A stretch of 8,790 nt of DNA, from assembly GCA_902795555.1 (NCBI GenBank), contig CADBLV010000067.1, positions 1 to 8,790 on the forward strand. The letters run 5' to 3'. This DNA is from an uncultured Eubacteriales bacterium (GTDB taxonomy: Bacteria > Bacillota_A > Clostridia > Christensenellales > Aristaeellaceae). Every line of letters begins with the position of its first letter. Positions within the stretch are counted from its first letter, which is position 1. This document shows positions 1 through 4,547 of this stretch, in pieces. A program made the position numbers and the translations under genes. The notes below the pieces were generated by a model that did not search any database, was not told where the DNA came from, and worked only from the letters and a program-made list of their open reading frames with translations.

Positions 1-918
1 GGTGCAGATGCCGAAGTTTTCGCCGCCGATCGTGGAGGTGGAAGTTCCTTCCTCACCGGTGGGCAGGAGGCAGAAATCATAGTTGAAAGCGCCGTTGATG
101 TCGCCGGTCATGGCCAGATGCCAGGTGCCGCATTCCACCATGGCGGCTTTGCCCGCGCAGAAGGCATACCAGGCGTCAGCCTGGGTCCAGTTCACCGCTT
201 CTTTGCTCATGTAGCCGTTGTGGATGAAATCACCCAGCACGGTCAGGCCGTCCACCGCAGACTGCGCAGTCAGGTTGTCCACGTTCACGCCGCTGCCGCC
301 GACGCTGGAACGCAGCCAGGGCAGAAGCTGGAAGGTGCCTTCCTCGGTGCCGATGCAGCACATCGCCATGCCGTAAACGCCGTTGGCGGCATCGGTGGTC
401 TTGGCAACCATTTCCTTGAACTCCGTCAGGTCCTTGGGCATGTGATCATATCCGGCAGCCGCCAGCAGATCCATGTTGCAGCCCAGGGCCAGGCAGTTGG
501 TGTTCTGGGGCAGGCCGTAAAGCTTGCCTTCGGAGTCCATGCAGGAGCTCAGGGGGCCCGGATAGAAGTTATCCAGCTCGCCCCAGGCTTTCAGCTGATC
601 CGTGATATCCGCGAATACGCCCAGCGAGATGAAGGAAGCCATATCGGGGGAGTCAACCATGCCGATGTCCGGCAGTTCACCGGAGATCGCGCCGATGGCA
701 TACTGGTTCATCAGTTCCTGCCGGGACACATAGGTCGCCGTGATGTGAATCTTGTCCTGAAGCTGATTGTAGTCTTCGACCCACTTGTTGATCATGTCCT
801 TGTCATTGGACGAATCAAAATAGTGCCACAGGGTCACTTCGGTCGGCGCGGCGTGAGCCACGGCAAACGAGGCCAGGCATACAGCCAGCATGAGGATGAG
901 TGCAAGGATCCTTTTCAT
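1..918 (-). CDS. ABC transporter extracellular solute-binding protein (family 1, sugar type), 3' part cut off by the window edge
   Basis: Reading leftward from ATG at 918, an open frame of 306 codons runs to the window edge without a stop, so the C-terminal part is missing (full family members are about 400-450 residues). The N-terminus is a signal peptide: MKR, a hydrophobic core, then an AHAA cleavage site near residue 23. A Cys at 14 lies in LAVC, a poor lipobox, so a lipoprotein is possible but not favoured. The mature start VTLWHYFDSSND, then GELPDIGMVDSPDMASF (about 82-98), GKLYGLPQNTNCLALGCNMDLL and AAMVECGTWHLA, is the pattern of the UgpB/MalE-like binding proteins that deliver sugars or oligosaccharides to a two-permease ABC importer outside the membrane. 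A good Shine-Dalgarno (AGGAGGGA, 932-925) precedes it. It lies just downstream of a YesM/YesN-type pair, the common arrangement for carbohydrate uptake loci; the permeases should lie off the left edge. The family call is firm; the substrate cannot be read from the sequence. Confidence 0.9.
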   Translation of the reverse strand, partial: MKRILALILMLAVCLASFAVAHAAPTEVTLWHYFDSSNDKDMINKWVEDYNQLQDKIHITATYVSRQELMNQYAIGAISGELPDIGMVDSPDMASFISLGVFADITDQLKAWGELDNFYPGPLSSCMDSEGKLYGLPQNTNCLALGCNMDLLAAAGYDHMPKDLTEFKEMVAKTTDAANGVYGMAMCCIGTEEGTFQLLPWLRSSVGGSGVNVDNLTAQSAVDGLTVLGDFIHNGYMSKEAVNWTQADAWYAFCAGKAAMVECGTWHLAMTGDINGAFNYDFCLLPTGEEGTSTSTIGGENFGICT

Positions 919-978
919 TTCTTTTCCCTCCTGTTTTTTTGTGGCAGCGGTCTTCTCCCTGCCATCAATCTGGTTTGG

Positions 979-1007
979 ATTTTACCATTTTGGACAGGCT
1001 TTGACCA
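979..1007 (-). promoter_or_regulatory. Candidate sigma-A promoter of the solute-binding protein gene
   Basis: On the minus strand TGGTCA (1007-1002) and TAAAAT (984-979) are separated by 17 bases, with TG one base before the -10 (extended -10). The predicted start of transcription near 972 would leave a leader of about 50 bases. That leader contains a small stem (943-947 with 959-963) before the ribosome binding site. The -35 is weak (4 of 6), which fits a promoter needing an activator such as the neighbouring response regulator. This is inference from motif matching only. Confidence 0.4.
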
Positions 1008-1038
1008 CCGATGAAATTAAGAAACGGGGGAATGTTTT

Positions 1039-1075
1039 GGATAAAGATTTTAAGATCAGGCAGAAAATTTTAGGA
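1039..1075. repeat. Pair of 17-base imperfect direct repeats, 20-base period, upstream of the binding-protein promoter
   Basis: GGATAAAGATTTTAAGA (1039-1055) and GGCAGAAAATTTTAGGA (1059-1075) match at 12 of 17 positions and are offset by 20 bases, about two helical turns. AraC-type regulators commonly bind such direct repeats upstream of the -35. They sit about 75 and 95 bases upstream of the predicted transcription start, somewhat further than classic activator sites. The shared core is AT-rich, so chance is a real alternative. Nothing else recognisable lies in the 919-1100 gap, and I see no clear terminator after the response-regulator gene. Confidence 0.3.
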
Positions 1076-1100
1076 TGATCAGACACACCCGGGGTCCTTT

Positions 1101-1844
1101 TTACAGATTGTGGCTTTTCAGATATTCCGTGGGGCTTTCTCCCGTGATCGACCGGAACACCTGGGCAAAATATTTGGCGTCCGAAAAGCCCACCGCATAG
1201 GGAACCTCCTGCTTCGGGCATTCACCGGAAGCGTACATTTCCCGGGCTTTCTCGATCCGCAGCCGGCGCAGAAACTCAGAAAAGGTCATGCCGATATTCC
1301 TGGAAAACAGATAGCTGAAGTATTCCGGGGAAACGCCCAGTTCCGCGGCAAGATCCCGCTGATTCAGCTTTCCGGCATAGGCGTTCTCCAGAATATCCAG
1401 GGATTTCAGGATGGTCGGATGAGCGTCCGGATACTTGCTTCGCAGCCGGCTGCCCGGTGCTTTCGGCTTTCCGCCGCTGATCCGGCGTTCCACATGTTCC
1501 AGCACCCGCAGCACATCCTCCTGGGTCACCGGTTTGATCAGATAGTCCGCCACATCCAGCGCGATTCCCTGCCGGGCGAATTCAAAATCCGCGTAGCCGC
1601 TTGTAATCACAAATTCCGTTTGCACATGATAGGAACGGACGCTGGCAATCAGGCTGATTCCGTCCATCACCGGCATTTTGACGTCCGTAAAAACCACATC
1701 CGGCTTCAGCTGCAGAATCATCTCCAGTGCCGCGGAACCGTTGGACGCCTGTCCCACCAGCTGGTGTTCCCCCGGCAGGGTCGAAAGCAACCGGCAAAGG
1801 CCTTCCCTGGAACGCTGTTCATCCTCCACTACGATCATTCGCAT
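1101..1844 (-). CDS. Response regulator, receiver domain plus AraC-type DNA-binding domain (YesN-like)
   Basis: A 247-residue cytoplasmic transcription regulator. The receiver domain (about 1-120) has the acidic pocket E7-D8-E9, the phosphoacceptor D54 in VVFTDVKMPVMDG, S82 of the switch and K104 in LIKPV. The C-terminal 95 residues form an AraC-type double helix-turn-helix, ending in VGFSDAKYFAQVFR and a GESPTEYL motif. A short linker of about 40 residues joins them, so the protein is shorter than YesN-like regulators with long middle regions. The frame is open upstream to ATG 1949, but ATG 1844 is preferred: it gives the canonical receiver start MRMIVVEDE, lies 4 bases after the kinase stop, and has a GAGGGGT ribosome binding site (1857-1851). 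The tight spacing implies co-transcription and translational coupling with the kinase. The expected role is to activate the adjacent sugar-transport genes when phosphorylated; that role is inferred from context. Confidence 0.93.
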   Translation of the reverse strand: MRMIVVEDEQRSREGLCRLLSTLPGEHQLVGQASNGSAALEMILQLKPDVVFTDVKMPVMDGISLIASVRSYHVQTEFVITSGYADFEFARQGIALDVADYLIKPVTQEDVLRVLEHVERRISGGKPKAPGSRLRSKYPDAHPTILKSLDILENAYAGKLNQRDLAAELGVSPEYFSYLFSRNIGMTFSEFLRRLRIEKAREMYASGECPKQEVPYAVGFSDAKYFAQVFRSITGESPTEYLKSHNL

Positions 1845-1848
1845 TTGA

Positions 1849-3690
1849 TCACCCCTCATTTTCCCCATCCCCGCCGATCCCGCCGGGAATCGGCAGCAGG
1901 AAGGTAAAGGTTGTTCCCTTGCCCGGTTCGCTCTCCAGGGTTGCCGCAAAGGCCGACCCGAAGAACATCCGCGCCCGCATCAGCACATTCCGGATGGCAA
2001 TTCCCCGGTTTCCGGGATTCAGATCCAGGTTCACCTCACCCCGAAGGCTGTCCATCACATAGGCCCGTTCTTCCCCGTCCATGCCCCGGCCGTTATCCGA
2101 CACCACGACGCAGAAACGGCCCTGATCCGCAAAGCCGGTAACGCGGATCATCCCGCCGGAATCCATGTTTTCAAATCCGTGAACGATGGAATTTTCAATA
2201 AAGGGCTGCAGGAATAATTTGCAGCAGGGCCATTCTCCATATTCCTCCGGGAAGGAAATCTCATATTCAAATTTGTCCATCAGCCGGTATTTCTGAAGAT
2301 ACAGATACTGCAGCGCCATGTCGAATTCCGTCCCCAGGGTGACTTCCGTTCTCTGAGACAGGGTGTAGCGGAGGATGTTCGACAGGCGCTTGATCAATCC
2401 CGCCGTTTCAGCGTCTCCGGATTCGAGAACGTTGTAATTGATCGCGTTGAGCGTATTGAAAATGAAGTGAGCATTGATCTGAGATTCCAGGGCCGTGCGT
2501 TCCGCCTGAATGCGCCGCTCACTCATTTCCACCTTTTCCTGATATTCCTTCTGCGCCTTTTCCCGCTGCTCCCGGAGCGCATCCAGCATCCGGTTGTATT
2601 CTGCCGCCAGCAGCCACACCTCGTGCTCGCCGCGAATCTCAACCTTCTCCTGGGTTCCCCGCTCGATGGCCTCCATCGCCCGTTTCACCGTATCGATGGG
2701 GCGGAGAATGGATCGGAGCAGCCCCGCCCAGACCGTAAAGGCCAGAATCAGCACCAGGATATACACTGTCGCGGATCTGGAATAGATATTCCGAACCCGT
2801 TGGAGAATCGCCTCCCGGTCGATGGCAATGTTCACATGCCAGTCGAAGTATTTCAGAGGACGCGTCACCACCTCTGCCCCGGTCTTTTTCAGGTAGTCCG
2901 TCTCCGAAACTCCGATATATTGCTCATCCTCGTGAAAAATAATTGTTCCCCGGTCGTCCGTCAGATATCGGTAGGTGTAATCCAGCGTGGCATCGCTGAT
3001 CAGGGCGCTGGTCCGGGCCATGTTTTCCATTCGGTAGGTCACAACGATCACCGCTTCCACTTTGGCCAGGGAAGCATGAGAACCGATCAGGGGAAAGCCG
3101 ATATGAAAAATGTTCATGGTGGGCAGGGCTTTCCGCCAGGCCGGCTTTGTCATCACGTGGTAATAACCTGCCTTGTGGGTCTTCACATTGTTCATAACCC
3201 CTTTGTACATCTCGTCCAGCACGGGGAGGTTCTCCCCCGTCCACAGGGCCGGCAGACCGTTGGCGTTCCAGTATCGGCCGTATTCGTAAAGCAGGCCTTC
3301 CGCTGTCACAACTGTCAGAGCGGCAATATCCTCCGAATAGTGCGTAATCCGGCTCAGCTCGTTCTTCAGCCTGCGCTCAATCGCCGGTGTCAGGCTGAAC
3401 TGATTCTCCGTATAGCTGTGAACCGCGTTGTAGAGTTCGTCATTCACGGCGATTTCACCGCCGATATGCAGCTGGCCGGAAAACAGGTTATCCAGGCTGT
3501 TCGCCGCCGCGGACAAAACCACCTCGTCGGATTTCTCCGTTTCGGAAATCAGGTAATCGTAATATTGATCCCGGAGATAAAAATAGAAAACCAGCAGCAG
3601 CACCGCGGAAATCAGCACCACCGAGGTTGCAATCTCAATCCAGATATGCGATCGATAGTATCGTAGCGCTGCGCGCAGTTTCTTTCCCAC
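1849..3690 (-). CDS. Sensor histidine kinase, YesM/LytS-type (His_kinase + HATPase) with extracellular sensor region
   Basis: A membrane sensor kinase of 613 residues from the chosen start. It has one membrane segment near 18-39, an extracellular region of about 265 residues likely of dCache type, a second membrane segment near 308-327, then a HAMP-like linker (LRPIDTVKRAMEAIERG) and a coiled coil. The His_kinase motif LESQINAHFIFNTLNAI carries the phosphoacceptor H408. The ATPase part has the N-box LFLQPFIENSIVHG (N500), the G1 box DNGRGM (D532), a G2-like NRGIAIRNV and a terminal EPGKGTTFTFLLP. The family usually has Pro before the phosphoacceptor His; here it is Ala. The frame is open to GTG 3759 (636 residues), but GTG 3690 has GGAGG exactly 8 bases upstream and gives the usual short basic N-terminus before the first membrane segment, whereas 3759 has no proper ribosome binding site. 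It phosphorylates the regulator encoded 4 bases downstream. Its ligand, probably a sugar or the loaded binding protein, is not readable. Confidence 0.93.
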   Translation of the reverse strand: MGKKLRAALRYYRSHIWIEIATSVVLISAVLLLVFYFYLRDQYYDYLISETEKSDEVVLSAAANSLDNLFSGQLHIGGEIAVNDELYNAVHSYTENQFSLTPAIERRLKNELSRITHYSEDIAALTVVTAEGLLYEYGRYWNANGLPALWTGENLPVLDEMYKGVMNNVKTHKAGYYHVMTKPAWRKALPTMNIFHIGFPLIGSHASLAKVEAVIVVTYRMENMARTSALISDATLDYTYRYLTDDRGTIIFHEDEQYIGVSETDYLKKTGAEVVTRPLKYFDWHVNIAIDREAILQRVRNIYSRSATVYILVLILAFTVWAGLLRSILRPIDTVKRAMEAIERGTQEKVEIRGEHEVWLLAAEYNRMLDALREQREKAQKEYQEKVEMSERRIQAERTALESQINAHFIFNTLNAINYNVLESGDAETAGLIKRLSNILRYTLSQRTEVTLGTEFDMALQYLYLQKYRLMDKFEYEISFPEEYGEWPCCKLFLQPFIENSIVHGFENMDSGGMIRVTGFADQGRFCVVVSDNGRGMDGEERAYVMDSLRGEVNLDLNPGNRGIAIRNVLMRARMFFGSAFAATLESEPGKGTTFTFLLPIPGGIGGDGENEG

Positions 3691-3698
3691 AGGCGCCA

Positions 3699-3703
3699 CC
3701 TCC
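3699..3703 (-). promoter_or_regulatory. Ribosome binding site deciding the kinase start
   Basis: On the minus strand GGAGG (3703-3699) is followed by 8 bases and GTG (3690-3688). This is near-ideal spacing, so translation most likely begins here and not at the upstream in-frame GTG (3759), which is preceded only by CAG directly against the start codon. Confidence 0.6.
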
Positions 3704-3775
3704 AGAGGAAAGATTCGGTTCTCCCGATCCCCTTCGACCGGGATAAACCGCCGTATCACCTGAATTAATCACTGA

Positions 3776-3783
3776 AACCGGTT
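3776..3783. promoter_or_regulatory. 8-base palindrome at the predicted transcription start of the kinase operon
   Basis: AACCGGTT is a perfect palindrome lying 2 bases beyond the -10 box, over the predicted start of transcription. A related perfect palindrome (CACCGGTG) sits at the equivalent place in the promoter at 7587-7615. The core ACCGGT is not rare in this GC-rich window (also in coding sequence), so an operator role is only a suggestion. Confidence 0.25.
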
Positions 3784-3785
3784 AA

Positions 3786-3814
3786 ATTGTAGCAAAAGTC
3801 GATCCGGTTTGCAA
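3786..3814 (-). promoter_or_regulatory. Promoter of the histidine kinase / response regulator operon
   Basis: On the minus strand TTGCAA (3814-3809), 17 bases, then TACAAT (3791-3786), with TG one base before the -10 (extended -10). Transcription should start near 3779, leaving a leader of about 88 bases before the GTG at 3690. It fires away from the divergent promoter at 3866-3894, so the two operons share a 227-base regulatory region. Confidence 0.6.
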
Positions 3815-3846
3815 CAGAAAGAATCAGGGCAGATCACACAGGAAAA

Positions 3847-3867
3847 AACCTCTACGGAGCGTAGGTT
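3847..3867. promoter_or_regulatory. Imperfect dyad upstream of the regulator/SOR gene promoter (candidate operator)
   Basis: CTACG (3852-3856) and CGTAG (3860-3864) form a perfect 5-base inverted repeat around GAG. Flanking AACC and GTT extend the symmetry outward to 3847-3867 with two single-base bulges. It abuts and overlaps the -35 box at 3866. A longer pair of arms, AGGGCAGATC (3826-3835) and GATCCTGCCCT (3874-3884), encloses it, the right arm falling in the promoter spacer. Such nested symmetry suits repressor binding or looping. No experimental family match is claimed. Confidence 0.3.
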
Positions 3868-3894
3868 GCAGAAGATCCTGCCCTCTGTTATGCT
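3866..3894 (+). promoter_or_regulatory. Promoter of the HTH/superoxide-reductase-like gene
   Basis: TTGCAG (3866-3871), 17 bases, TATGCT (3889-3894), with TG before the -10 (TGT, 3886-3888). The predicted start near 3901 leaves a very short leader of about 17 bases, which contains the ribosome binding site AAAGGAG (3902-3908). Confidence 0.45.
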
Positions 3895-3905
3895 TTCCCG
3901 GAAAG
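3893..3905. promoter_or_regulatory. 13-base dyad overlapping the transcription start and ribosome binding site
   Basis: CTTTCCCGGAAAG is perfectly symmetric around its central C. It covers the end of the -10, the predicted start site and the first bases of the ribosome binding site of the gene at 3918. XRE-type regulators often repress their own promoter from such a site, so this is the best candidate autoregulatory operator. Inference only. Confidence 0.35.
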
Positions 3906-3917
3906 GAGTGATGATGA

Positions 3918-4547
3918 ATGGATCATTATGTAACCGGAACAACGATCAGAGCGCTGCGCGAAAAGTGTCGAATGACGCAGGCGGAACTGGCTGAAAAACT
4001 CTGCGTGAGCGATAAGGCCGTGTCGAAATGGGAAACAGGGCGCGGCTTTCCGGATGTGTCCCTGCTGGAGCCGCTGGGTCGGACGCTGCATGTCTCCGTT
4101 GCGGAATTGCTGTGCGGACAGGTCATCGTCAATGGAAACCGATCCGCCAACATGCTGAAAAGCCGGTTCTATGTCTGTCCCGTCTGCGGGAATGTGCTGC
4201 TGGCCCGAGGAGAAGCGTCGATCTCCTGCTGCGGCATTCAGCTTCCCGTCCTGGAAGCGGAGGAACCGGACAGCCTGCATCGCCTGAGCGTTCAGCGGGT
4301 GGAAGATGAAATCTATGTCTCTTCAGATCACTGTATGAGCAAGGATCATTTTCTGTCGTTCATCGCATATATGACGCCCGATCGTTGTGAAATCAAAACG
4401 CTTTATCCGGAAGGCAGCGCGGAGGCCAGATTCTTCTTCCGTGGATCGGGATGGCTGTACTATGCCTGTAATCAGCACGGACTGTTCATTCAGAAGGTTT
4501 CGGTCCGAACGATGAATCAGAGTCCCAGCGTGACGCTCTCCGTATAG
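3918..4547 (+). CDS. XRE-type helix-turn-helix regulator fused to a desulfoferrodoxin / superoxide-reductase-like domain
   Basis: A 209-residue protein. Residues 6-66 are an XRE helix-turn-helix (IRALREKCRMTQAELAEKL, then SDKAVSKWETGRGFPDVSLLEPL). After a short linker comes a desulforedoxin-like site with C87 and C90 in YVCPVCGN and C104-C105 in SCCG, the FeS4 (centre I) pattern of desulfoferrodoxin. Residues 121-187 match the superoxide-reductase iron site (centre II): H121, H138 and H144 six apart in DHCMSKDH, and C184 and H187 three apart in CNQHG. All five centre II ligands therefore appear present, but the Glu-Lys normally just before the first His is replaced by Ser-Leu. A redox- or oxygen-sensing DNA-binding protein is the likely role; actual superoxide reduction is unproven. 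Similar fusions are, from memory, widespread in Clostridia. ATG 3918 has AAAGGAG 9 bases upstream. The 19-residue tail after HGLF lies partly on the 3' end of the opposing protease gene. Confidence 0.88.
   Translation: MDHYVTGTTIRALREKCRMTQAELAEKLCVSDKAVSKWETGRGFPDVSLLEPLGRTLHVSVAELLCGQVIVNGNRSANMLKSRFYVCPVCGNVLLARGEASISCCGIQLPVLEAEEPDSLHRLSVQRVEDEIYVSSDHCMSKDHFLSFIAYMTPDRCEIKTLYPEGSAEARFFFRGSGWLYYACNQHGLFIQKVSVRTMNQSPSVTLSV

Noticed and set aside
876..918. Lipoprotein signal in the solute-binding protein (Cys14)
   Set aside because: LAVC has Val just before the Cys, the hydrophobic stretch continues past it, and a better signal peptidase I site (AHA) follows; left as an open minor alternative.
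118..1014. 298-codon plus-strand open frame opposite the solute-binding protein
   Set aside because: It mirrors a well-supported minus-strand gene, has His/Gly/Val/Gln-rich composition typical of antisense frames in GC-rich DNA, and no recognisable domain.
1086..1100. CG-rich near-palindrome just after the response-regulator stop as a terminator
   Set aside because: The arms (ACCC/GGGT) leave no room for a proper loop and no T-run follows on the minus strand.
1110..1907. 265-codon plus-strand open frame opposite the response regulator
   Set aside because: Shadow of a gene with clear receiver and AraC motifs; composition is antisense-like.
2467..3666. 399-codon plus-strand open frame opposite the histidine kinase
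   Set aside because: The kinase on the other strand has complete family motifs; this frame has antisense-like composition and no domain.
3918..4547. HTH gene as an antitoxin or phage repressor
   Set aside because: No toxin-like or phage gene adjoins it and the C-terminal domain is desulfoferrodoxin-like.
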